From the NCBI RefSeq assembly GCF_026410925.1, contig NZ_CP112972.1, positions 372,001 through 436,000 on the forward strand: a DNA stretch of 64,000 bases. The letters run 5' to 3'. A program made the translations under genes and the position numbers. Of this stretch, positions 52,627 to 60,063 are shown in pieces; positions within the stretch are counted from its first letter, which is position 1, and every line of letters starts with the position of its first letter. The stretch is from Halovenus salina (lineage in GTDB: Archaea > Halobacteriota > Halobacteria > Halobacteriales > Haloarculaceae). A model generated the notes under the pieces. The model did not search any database, was not told where the DNA came from, and saw nothing but the letters and a program-made list of their open reading frames with translations.

Positions 52627-53606
52627 TCGTCGCCACCTGCAGCCTTTGGACTGGTGTGTATGGTTTCGGCCATAGCGAGTATCTGGTCGTCGTCGACATG
52701 TTCGAGGAGTGTCTCGTCATCTATTGCTGCAGCGACGTGTTCTGGGTCGAGCTTCGCCGCGAGCGATTCTTGCCCTGTCACAGCCCGTGCACCAATCTCG
52801 TCGGGCGAAACGTACGACGACATTGAATCGTCGATACATGCCGAGCGGACCCGCTGGAACCGGTCGGAGTCCGAGTCGACAGGTGCATCTTCCCCGTAAT
52901 GGTTGTCGAACCACTCAATCCGCCTGTCGCGGTCGCTCCACTCGTCATTAAGTTCGGCCTCACGTCGGACCCAGTCAACACCTTCGGCGACTTCCTGCCA
53001 CCATCCGTCGTCCATCCGAACGTCGGCAATGACCCGATGGGCGACTCGTGCGCCACGGCCTGCTGCCATAATCGCCTGCGAGTCAGTCTCCTCAGACGGC
53101 GAGGCGACATACAGCGACGAAACCGGCGTTGTCCCGTCGTGGTCGGCGTACTCTCGGTCGAAGTGCTCGTGTTCTTCGCCGCCGTGTTCGTGGCTTTCGA
53201 ACATCGCCGCATCGTCGTCGAGCCCACGCATGTACTCGCCGTCGTAGCGCGTTGCCGCAATCACCCGTCGGGCATTGACAGCGTCACCGTCCTGTGGTGT
53301 GACCCGGAAGCCGTCCCCGTCGTTAGTGCGCTCGACCGATTCGACAAGATCGGGAACAATCTCACAACCGGCCGTTTCCGCGTGGTCCTGAATCAGCTCG
53401 TAGAACGTCTCGATGTCGATTCCCGCCGGAAAGCCGAGATAGTTCTCCAGGTGAGCGCACCGCTGGATCGAGGATCGACCGCGGTCGAAAATGAGTGTGT
53501 CAAGCCCCTCTCGGGCGCAAAACACGCCCGCCGAGCAGCCTGTCGGCCCACCACCGACGATGACGACATCGAAGTTATCTGTCGATGTCGTTTCGCTTGC
53601 AGTCAT
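52623..53606 (-). CDS. FAD/NAD(P)-dependent oxidoreductase of the iron uptake locus
   Basis: The 327-residue protein has an N-terminal FAD-binding Rossmann motif (VVIVGGGPTGCSAG, 14-27) and the thioredoxin-reductase-like fold, but no CxxC redox pair. Its middle contains a His/Glu-rich stretch (ESHEHGGEEHEHFDREYADH, about 136-155) that could bind metal. It is the first gene of the transcript with permease and ATPase, under paired iron operators. A role as a siderophore-iron reductase or siderophore-modifying enzyme is inferred. The ATG at 53606 gives a short acidic leader before the FAD motif. Confidence 0.8.
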   Translation of the reverse strand: MTASETTSTDNFDVVIVGGGPTGCSAGVFCAREGLDTLIFDRGRSSIQRCAHLENYLGFPAGIDIETFYELIQDHAETAGCEIVPDLVESVERTNDGDGFRVTPQDGDAVNARRVIAATRYDGEYMRGLDDDAAMFESHEHGGEEHEHFDREYADHDGTTPVSSLYVASPSEETDSQAIMAAGRGARVAHRVIADVRMDDGWWQEVAEGVDWVRREAELNDEWSDRDRRIEWFDNHYGEDAPVDSDSDRFQRVRSACIDDSMSSYVSPDEIGARAVTGQESLAAKLDPEHVAAAIDDETLLEHVDDDQILAMAETIHTSPKAAGGDE

Positions 53607-53688
53607 ACGTAGATCACTCCGTTGCTGATCTCCACGTACTTGCTTCGCGTGGGTCTCTTGTGTGTCGGATATTTTTTGAACATATGAA

Positions 53689-53702
53689 TTAGGCCTGCCT
53701 AA
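53689..53702. promoter_or_regulatory. DtxR/SirR-type operator, site 3
   Basis: TTAGG-CCTG-CCTAA has 5-bp perfect arms and lies 83-96 bp ahead of the flavoprotein ATG. It is next to a TATA-like stretch (tgtatattta on the minus strand, about 53701-53710). Confidence 0.7.
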
Positions 53703-53724
53703 ATATACAAAACAGTTACGAACT

Positions 53725-53738
53725 TTAGGCCAGCCAAA
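53725..53738. promoter_or_regulatory. DtxR/SirR-type operator, site 4 (one mismatch)
   Basis: TTAGG-CCAG-CCAAA has a single mismatch in the right arm. Its centre is 36 bp from site 3, so the pair again brackets the TATA-like element as at the binding-protein promoter. Confidence 0.6.
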
Positions 53739-53809
53739 AACAAATCTGTCTGTGGTGGGGGTTACGGATATTAGAGGCGACTGCCTCAGGATTTATAACA
53801 GGGAAGATA

Positions 53810-54124
53810 TCAATCCGCCGTGCGTGTCAAAAGAGAAGCTCTGAGAACTATGTCGGACACGACAAGGAACGTCAGAATACCACCAGCAGCTGCGGAGAAC
53901 AGGCCGCCCCAGATAACACCGGACGGATTTCCACTCTCTACAACGGCCCACAGTGAGAAGAAGAGGCACGGAACGGCAATGGTAGCAAGCACGATGTCGG
54001 TCGGCTCACGGGTGTATATCCCGCGACCGAGTACCGCGAGTTCGACGAGCAACGGGAGGACGACAAGCGGGTCCAACCAGGCATCGACGGAGAGCAACAA
54101 CAGGTGTGAGGGCAGGGGTACCAT
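53810..54124 (-). CDS. Small membrane protein, function unknown
   Basis: The 104-residue product has about three hydrophobic segments (about 17-33 LDPLVVLPLLVELAVLG, 45-63 ATIAVPCLFFSLWAVVE and 72-97 GGLFSAAAGGILTFLVVSDI). No family is recognised. The ATG at 54124 lies about 15-30 bp below very AT-rich sequence (atatataaaatcatatata), a strong TATA candidate. It is divergent from nothing coding on the right; the 28-bp repeat begins 45 bp upstream of its start. Confidence 0.7.
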   Translation of the reverse strand: MVPLPSHLLLLSVDAWLDPLVVLPLLVELAVLGRGIYTREPTDIVLATIAVPCLFFSLWAVVESGNPSGVIWGGLFSAAAGGILTFLVVSDIVLRASLLTRTAD

Positions 54125-54168
54125 GCGTACGAAAGGATATCTATATAAAATCATATATATTTTTTGTT

Positions 54169-54196
54169 TGCTTTCGGATAGTGTAGCTACTCAAAT
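54169..54196 (-). repeat. 28-bp repeat, left copy of an inverted pair
   Basis: This 28-mer, containing ctttcggatagtgtagctac, is the exact reverse complement of 62417-62444. It carries the palindromic core GTAGCTAC. The pair encloses 8.2 kb with the transducer and nrd operons. The likely origin is the ends of a mobile element. The 54197-54448 stretch to its right has no gene; its only clear structure is a CGCCGG/CCGGCG hairpin near 54238-54262. Confidence 0.85.
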
Positions 54197-54448
54197 AGAT
54201 CTGTGATGCGCAATCTCAGAACCGTCATACTGGGATACGCCGGTCTTGTAGAACGGCCGGCGGGACGCCGATGCTCTCTGGTTTGCATGCCACACCGATA
54301 GCAATTTTGCGGGTTTCCCTCGCCGTGACAACAGCAGCTGCTATCCACACAATATGATACGAATCGTCTTATGTCTCAGTCACGAAACGTACCGCACCAA
54401 TCAGTACGAGAGGGTTGACTCGCAAGATACGAGCCGTCACTGACACGT

Positions 54449-56749
54449 CTAGCGTGTTTTTGTTTCGAACCGTTCGAGCCGGTCTGAGAGCGTCGATGCT
54501 TGGTCTGCCAGCGTGGCAACGCTGTCGGTCACCTCGGTGATTGACGCGGTCTGTTCCTCTGCGGCCGCCGAGACTGTCTCTGCCTCCGCAGCGGATTCTT
54601 CACTCGAAGCGACCACTTCATCGACTGCTGATACCACCTCCTCGGTAGATTTTGCTTGTTCGTCGGTCGCCGCCGAAATCTCCTGGACGCCGTTGTTGGT
54701 CTCCTCGGCGTAGGTGGTAATTCCTTCGAGCGCTTCGACGGCCGGCTCCACGGCCTCGGTCCCCTGTTTCACCCTGTCGCGTGTCGCTTCGACGACCTCG
54801 ACAGACTCCTGGGTCTGGCCGCGAATCGTCTGGATCCGGGCCTCTATCTCGTTGGCAGCCTCCTTGGCGTCGGCAGACAGGGCCTTGATCTCTTGGGCGA
54901 CTGTGTCGAACCCATCCGCGTTGTTGCCCTCTCCCGCGCGCGTGGCCTCGATTGAGGCGTTGAGTGCGAGCATGTTCGTCTGATCGGCCACGTCGGAGAT
55001 TGCATCGACGAGCTCGTCGATTCGTTCGACTTCCGTCTCAAGCGAGCGAATCGTCTCGACTGCCCGCTCGGACTCTTCTTCGACCTGGTTCATCTCGGTG
55101 ATTGCGTCTCTGGCGGCTGCCTGCCCCGCCTCGCTCGATTCGACGGTCTGTTCCGCCACGCCAGCAACCTCGCTGGCTGTCGATGCGATCTCTTCGGTCG
55201 TCCCCGAGAGGTTCGACATCTCGGTCTGTGTCTCGCCCAGCCGTTCGCTCTGTTTCTCCGTCGCGACCGAGATCTCCTGAATCGAGGTCGACACCTGCTC
55301 GCTCGCGGATTTGACTTCCTTTGTAGAGGTCGTTGCGTCTTCGCTCGCGCTCCTGACATCGGCTGCGAACTGTTTGACCTCGCCGACTGCAGTTTCGATG
55401 TCCGCGAGCATCGCGTTGAACTCTTCGCCGATGGTACGCATCTGTTCGTTGTCTGTCTCCACATCCGCGCGGACGGTGAGGTCCCCGTTTGCGGCCGCAC
55501 GCATCGTCTCGCCGTACTGGTCAGCGACGCGTTCGAGCTCGTCCATCATCGCTGAGATGCGTTCTCGCTCGGCCTCTGCGTCCTCTTTTGCCTGCTCGGC
55601 TTCGCTCTTTGCCTGTTCTGACTCACTCTGGGCCTCTTCTGCGGCCGTTATGCGTGCATCGAGTGAGGTCCGCATCTCGTCGAACGCCCGATAGAGGCGG
55701 CCGACCTCGTCAGTACGGCCTGTCCTGAGGTCGACAGCTCGGTTTCCGTCCTCGATTTTCTCGGCTTTGTCACGCAGGTCTTTGAGCGGCGTGACTGTCT
55801 GGCGAGCGAGGACAAACCCACCCACCAGCAGCGATAGCAGGCCTGTTCCAATGACGACTACGAGTGTTAGCCCGACCGCGTCACTGGCTGCAAAGGCCTG
55901 ACTGGTCGGAACTGTCGAGACTGCAACCCACTCGTTGTCCGGAAGGGCGGCGTATGCGGTGACTGTCTCGCTGTCCTGTTCGAACTCGGCTCCGTCCCTC
56001 GTGGTCCCGAGGTCAGCAACAAGTTCCTGGTCGAAGTCGCCACTGAGGTCGTCATTCCCCAGTACGGTACGGTTCTCGGTGTCGACGATGAGGGTCTGTT
56101 GGTCGTCGTGGAGCTGTCGGAGTCCGTCGACGCGGTACTCGATGGTACCGACGAGCACCGCAATCCGGGACTCGTCGCCCTCAATCGGGCTAGCAAACGA
56201 CATCACCTGGTCGTCGAGAGTCTGGTCGCTGTAGGCGGTCGGGGAGTTCCAGACATCGTTTGCCGAGGTAAGGTCGATACCCAGATTGATCTCTGTCCAC
56301 GGCTCACCGATGCTGTCGAGGGATTCTCCACGAATCTCCGCGTTCGTGCTCGTGAGCACCTGATCCTCGTTCGTGTCGACAATATGGATCGCTCGTACAT
56401 CGACGGGGAGCTTCGCCTGCTCCTGTATCACGTGTGCTTCGGCACGCTCCTGGCCTGTGCCCGCAAGCTCGGGGGCGGAGGAGAGCGACCGCGTGTGTGA
56501 CTCCATCGAAATCGTCCACTGGTTAATGGAGTCCGCGTGCATCTCGACTGTCGCGGTCAGCTGCTGTTCGGCATCGTCCTGAACGGTCTGCTGGGCATTG
56601 AAATACCCCGCGGCCCCGACCGCCGAGATGACAACGACGACGGCCAGTATCGTGAGAATGAACTTTGCCCGGTAGCTCCGGCGGATAAACGCCGGCACGA
56701 AGCGTGTAGACAGCGGTTGACTGTCGTCGGTGGTTTCGTTTTCGCTCAT
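54449..56749 (-). CDS. Membrane chemotaxis transducer with extracellular sensor domain (Htr family)
   Basis: The 766-residue transducer has TM1 (about 30-48, ILTILAVVVVISAVGAAGY), an extracellular domain of Cache type (about 55-285), TM2 (about 290-315), HAMP domains and a long cytoplasmic coiled coil with the signalling tip [21 protein letters not shown]. It overlaps the upstream binding-lipoprotein gene by 4 bp (ATGA), the arrangement of the BasB-BasT and CosB-CosT pairs of Halobacterium. It should pass a ligand signal from the binding protein to CheA. Confidence 0.93.
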   Translation of the reverse strand: MSENETTDDSQPLSTRFVPAFIRRSYRAKFILTILAVVVVISAVGAAGYFNAQQTVQDDAEQQLTATVEMHADSINQWTISMESHTRSLSSAPELAGTGQERAEAHVIQEQAKLPVDVRAIHIVDTNEDQVLTSTNAEIRGESLDSIGEPWTEINLGIDLTSANDVWNSPTAYSDQTLDDQVMSFASPIEGDESRIAVLVGTIEYRVDGLRQLHDDQQTLIVDTENRTVLGNDDLSGDFDQELVADLGTTRDGAEFEQDSETVTAYAALPDNEWVAVSTVPTSQAFAASDAVGLTLVVVIGTGLLSLLVGGFVLARQTVTPLKDLRDKAEKIEDGNRAVDLRTGRTDEVGRLYRAFDEMRTSLDARITAAEEAQSESEQAKSEAEQAKEDAEAERERISAMMDELERVADQYGETMRAAANGDLTVRADVETDNEQMRTIGEEFNAMLADIETAVGEVKQFAADVRSASEDATTSTKEVKSASEQVSTSIQEISVATEKQSERLGETQTEMSNLSGTTEEIASTASEVAGVAEQTVESSEAGQAAARDAITEMNQVEEESERAVETIRSLETEVERIDELVDAISDVADQTNMLALNASIEATRAGEGNNADGFDTVAQEIKALSADAKEAANEIEARIQTIRGQTQESVEVVEATRDRVKQGTEAVEPAVEALEGITTYAEETNNGVQEISAATDEQAKSTEEVVSAVDEVVASSEESAAEAETVSAAAEEQTASITEVTDSVATLADQASTLSDRLERFETKTR

Positions 56750-58008
56750 GCTGAGCCCTCCGGCGGCGTTAGCTGGTCGAGAATCTCTCGGCCGCTGTCG
56801 GTGAAGGTGAGATACTCGTACTGGACTGGGCCGCCATCGCCGTTCTCATCGAACTCGATTTCGCCGGCTGCACCGCGGTAGTGGACCTTTTCGCCGGCTC
56901 CGGCTCGCTCGATACCGTCAGCCAGCTCGCCCGGTTGGATCTCTGTTCCACCGGCGACGGTTACCTCTCGCATCTGTCGAGCAATAGCCGCTCCATCGTT
57001 TTCTCCTGCGGCCGCGTTTGCCAGCAGGATTGTCGCCGCCGCGTCGTAGGTGTTCGAGCCGAACAGCCCCGGCTCTGTCCCGTACTCTTCGTTGTACATC
57101 GATACGAAACGCTCCTGTCCAGGGCCGACGGAGGCTGGCACGACCCCGTAGACAGCGTCGTGAAAATCGACGCTCTCCTGGACAGTGCCATCGATCAGCC
57201 CGTCACTGATAAACAAGACTTCGTCGTTCTCGTACTCCTCGTAGTACGTCTCCAGCAGCGGAATCCCTCCCTCCGGGTAGCCGACGGCGAACAGGACATC
57301 TGGGTCCCCGTCCAATACGGTGTCGAGGACTCCGCGGTAGGAGTCGGACTCGGGCGAGTAAGACTGCTGTGCAAGTATCTCGCCGTCAAAGGATGCAGAA
57401 AACGCACCTGATAGCTGTCGTCCATAGTCACCCTGTGCGTAGAGCGTCGCCGCCGACGAGGCGTCGTGTTCGGCTGTCGCAAGCTGGGCGACGATGACGG
57501 CCTGCAATGAGTCGACCGGCGCGGTCCGGAACGAATACCCCCTGTCACTCAGTATCGACAGCGTCGGCGTCGTCGCCGATGGACTGCAGGAGACCACTTC
57601 TGCCGGGATTGTCGCCTGTTGGGCCATCTGGAGAGTCCCTCCAGATGCTGCCGCTCCAACGATAGCTGGAAATCCGTCCTCGATTAGTGACTGTGCAGCG
57701 TCGATAGCACCCGTCGGTGTTGTCTCCGAATCTCGAGTCTGAAACTCGACTTCCGCTGGGATACCTGCATCCTCGAGTTCTTTGGCCGGGAGCGCTGCCC
57801 CGTTGATGAGCACCTGCCCAGCCGCTTCGAGCGCCCCTGATTGGGGTAGTACCGCCCCGTACCGAAGTGTCCGTTCTGTGAGTGGTAGACGACTCTCGCT
57901 GCTGTCGTCTCCCGTCCCTGAGAGACAGCCAGCAAGAGCGACGGTGCCACCAATGGCAGCGAGAAAGCCCCGTCTGTGCAACTGTTGGTTTCGTTGTTGC
58001 CCCGTCAT
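56746..58008 (-). CDS. Branched-chain amino acid type binding lipoprotein, chemotaxis partner
   Basis: The 420-residue protein has a Tat lipoprotein signal (LHRRGFLAAIGGTVALAGC, Cys28) followed by a type I periplasmic binding fold of the Peripla_BP_6/LivJ type (RYGAVLPQSGALEAAGQVLI, then VGAAASGGTLQMAQ). No permease or ATPase of a Liv transporter is nearby, and it overlaps the transducer gene, so it most likely serves chemotaxis rather than uptake, as BasB does. The ligand could be an amino acid or another small organic compound. A TATA-like tttaaaa lies about 30 bp ahead of the ATG at 58008, and a longer in-frame start at 58101 is less likely. Confidence 0.9.
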   Translation of the reverse strand: MTGQQRNQQLHRRGFLAAIGGTVALAGCLSGTGDDSSESRLPLTERTLRYGAVLPQSGALEAAGQVLINGAALPAKELEDAGIPAEVEFQTRDSETTPTGAIDAAQSLIEDGFPAIVGAAASGGTLQMAQQATIPAEVVSCSPSATTPTLSILSDRGYSFRTAPVDSLQAVIVAQLATAEHDASSAATLYAQGDYGRQLSGAFSASFDGEILAQQSYSPESDSYRGVLDTVLDGDPDVLFAVGYPEGGIPLLETYYEEYENDEVLFISDGLIDGTVQESVDFHDAVYGVVPASVGPGQERFVSMYNEEYGTEPGLFGSNTYDAAATILLANAAAGENDGAAIARQMREVTVAGGTEIQPGELADGIERAGAGEKVHYRGAAGEIEFDENGDGGPVQYEYLTFTDSGREILDQLTPPEGSA

Positions 58009-58443
58009 AGATGATGTCGCTTCAGGTTCTGTGATGAAACTTTTTAAACGTTCCTTACTACTATCAAGATTGATTCTCGGATGCCAGAGTGCAAATTCCA
58101 ACGTTATCGACCAACGATAACGTATAAATCAGTCGTTCAACAACCGTGAGGGCGATACTGGTGTTTTTTTCCAGATTCCTGTCACCTGATATACTCTAAA
58201 CCACAACATTATCACATAGCCTGAGGGTGAGCTGATTGTCGTTGATATCAGACCAGAATTTGTGGCTGGTATTCGCAATGCATCTCATCTCAAATAGCCA
58301 CATCCACAAATCAAACTCAATTGTGTTATCTAAATTCTATTTGGAAAGGCTTATTTGACAGTGTTCACCATCAGATGTTGCGGTCAAATTCGGGATGTAC
58401 TACATATGGGGTTAATACCCTGGAGAATTAAGCAGTGACAACT
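58009..58443. promoter_or_regulatory. AT-rich divergent intergenic region between binding protein and nrdR
   Basis: In 435 bp the visible elements are ACGTTATCG-ACCAA-CGATAACGT (58101-58123, perfect 9-bp arms) next to a TATA-like tttata on the minus strand; a TATA-like tttaaaa near 58038-58044; and, before nrdR, the palindrome GGGTTAATACCC (58409-58420) about 24 bp ahead of the ATG. A stretch tactacatatgggg (58397-58410) loosely resembles a NrdR box but is not convincing. No gene is seen. Confidence 0.45.
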
Positions 58444-58932
58444 ATGAACTGCCCGGACTGCGGGAACGAGCGAACGCGTGTTGTCGATACAGGGACCAGT
58501 GCCGACGGAACCTCCGTCCGACGGCGTCGCGAGTGTCAACACTGTTCGCTCCGCTTTACTACCTACGAACGTCCGGAGTGGGAGTCCCTCCAAGTGAAAA
58601 AGCGCGACGGAACCATCGAACCGTTCGACCGACAGAAACTCCGCGCGGGAATCGAGCGAGCCGTCGAGAAACGAGGTGTAACCGAGACAGCAGTGACTAC
58701 TCTCGTCGATGATATCGAGAGCGAACTGCAAGGCCGAGAGGCACGTATTGTCCCTTCAAGTCGAATCGGCGAACTCGTTTCTGAGAACCTCCGAACGCTC
58801 GATAAGGTAGCCTACATTCGATTTGTCTCCGTCTACAAGGCATTCTCTGAGCCACAGGAATTCCTGAACGAACTTGATGCAGTCTTGGATGCAGAGCTTG
58901 ACGACTTCGAAGCCTCGAACAAATCACAATGA
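58444..58932 (+). CDS. nrdR: Transcriptional regulator NrdR
   Basis: NrdR represses ribonucleotide reductase genes in response to dATP/ATP. The 162-residue protein starts MNCPDCGNERTRVVDT with a zinc ribbon (CPDC and CQHC), followed by an ATP-cone (about 47-140: LQVKKRDGTIEPFDRQKLRA, then FVSVYKAF). An ATG at 58444 is chosen because NrdR always starts with the zinc ribbon. It is the first gene of the nrd operon, and its stop overlaps the start of a 41-codon ORF. Confidence 0.94.
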   Translation: MNCPDCGNERTRVVDTGTSADGTSVRRRRECQHCSLRFTTYERPEWESLQVKKRDGTIEPFDRQKLRAGIERAVEKRGVTETAVTTLVDDIESELQGREARIVPSSRIGELVSENLRTLDKVAYIRFVSVYKAFSEPQEFLNELDAVLDAELDDFEASNKSQ

Positions 58933-59054
58933 CACAAACATACGCAAATCAAACGAATGGTCGGTCAATTCTTGACCGGGTGAGCATGGCCCACGTCCAG
59001 AGGTACAGAGAACCAACCAACAGAGAACGATTCTCCGGTCGTACGTGCCAATGA
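58929..59054 (+). CDS. 41-residue ORF fitting exactly between nrdR and nrdB
   Basis: The frame begins with an ATG overlapping the nrdR stop (ATGA, 58929-58932) and ends with a TGA overlapping the nrdB ATG (59051-59054, again ATGA). It encodes 41 residues that begin MTQTYANQTNGRSILDRVSM and include VQRYREPTNRERFSGRTC, with about seven Arg and one Cys near the end. The peptide is basic, unlike most proteins here. No family is recognised. Two ATGA junctions in one 119-bp gap make a translated coupling or small RNR accessory peptide plausible; chance is the alternative. Confidence 0.55.
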   Translation: MTQTYANQTNGRSILDRVSMAHVQRYREPTNRERFSGRTCQ

Positions 59055-60061
59055 CTGAAAACAAAACCACAGGCAGAAATTCGGAGACCGACATCTTCTC
59101 CGAACGAACGCAGCTCAAACCGTACGAGTACCCCGACGTCCTCGAGTACAAAGACGCGATACGGAACAGCTACTGGGTTCACACGGAGTTCAACTTCTCG
59201 GGAGACGTACAGGACTTCAAGGTCAACACGACTCCGGCCGAAAAGACCGTCATCAAGCGAACGATGCTGGCCATCGCGCAGATCGAGGTCCAGGTCAAGA
59301 CCTTCTGGGCAGAAATCTACGACGAGATGCCCAAAGCGGAGATCGGGAACGTCGGCATGACCTTCGCCGAGAGCGAGGTCAGACATATGGACGCGTACAG
59401 CCACCTTCTCGATATCCTGGGGATTACGGAGGACTTCGAGGAGGTGACCGACGTCTCCGCAATCGAGGAACGGATCGACTACCTCGACGAGTACCTCGAA
59501 AAGAGCGAGAGCGACGACGCACAGGAGTACGTGATGAGCCTCCTGCTGTTCTCCACGTTCGTCGAGCACGTCTCGCTGTTCTCGCAGTTCCTCATCATGA
59601 CGAGCTTCGACAAACACGAAAAGAAGTTCAAGGGGATCGCGAACGCTGTCGAAGCGACCAGCAAGGAGGAACAGATTCATGGCCTGTTCGGTGTCGAACT
59701 CGTGGAGACGATTCGCGAGGAGAACCCGGACCTCTTCGACGAGGACTTCGAAGAAGAGGTCCAAGCGGCCTGTCAGCAGGCGTTCGAGGCAGAGATGAAG
59801 ATCCTGGACTGGATCTTCGGAGAGGGCGAGCTGGAGTTCCTTCCCCGGAGACACGTCGACGCGTTCCTGCGGGACCGGTTCAACCAGAGCCTCGAGAACG
59901 TCGGTGTCGAGTCGATATTCGACCCGGACGATGACCTGCTCGAGGAGACACGGTGGTTCGACGAGGACATCATGATGACGAAGGACAACGACTTCTTCAG
60001 CAAGCGGTCAACCACGTACAACAAACACGCACAGAGCGTCACCGCGGAGGACATGTTCTAA
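59051..60061 (+). CDS. nrdB: Class I ribonucleotide reductase, small subunit
   Basis: The 336-residue R2 subunit has the diiron ligands in the expected pattern: Glu79 (in AQIEVQ, where E. coli has Asp), Glu109 and His112 (SEVRH), Glu172 (FVEHV), Glu207 and His210 (EEQIH). The radical-site tyrosine is Tyr116, four residues after His112, so this is a tyrosyl-radical type rather than a Tyr-lacking class. The enzyme needs oxygen to make the radical. The ATG overlaps the 41-codon ORF; nrdA begins 2 bp after the stop. Haloarchaea mainly use B12-dependent class II reductase, so this is an extra or alternative enzyme. Confidence 0.94.
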   Translation: MTENKTTGRNSETDIFSERTQLKPYEYPDVLEYKDAIRNSYWVHTEFNFSGDVQDFKVNTTPAEKTVIKRTMLAIAQIEVQVKTFWAEIYDEMPKAEIGNVGMTFAESEVRHMDAYSHLLDILGITEDFEEVTDVSAIEERIDYLDEYLEKSESDDAQEYVMSLLLFSTFVEHVSLFSQFLIMTSFDKHEKKFKGIANAVEATSKEEQIHGLFGVELVETIREENPDLFDEDFEEEVQAACQQAFEAEMKILDWIFGEGELEFLPRRHVDAFLRDRFNQSLENVGVESIFDPDDDLLEETRWFDEDIMMTKDNDFFSKRSTTYNKHAQSVTAEDMF

Positions 60062-60063
60062 CG

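Noticed and set aside
54238..54262. CGCCGG/CCGGCG hairpin after the transducer gene
   Set aside because: Arms of only 6 bp in GC-rich DNA are common by chance; it has no T-run and lies over 180 bp from the gene end.
58397..58410. Possible NrdR box upstream of nrdR
   Set aside because: The similarity to the known consensus is weak, and no second box at the usual spacing is seen.
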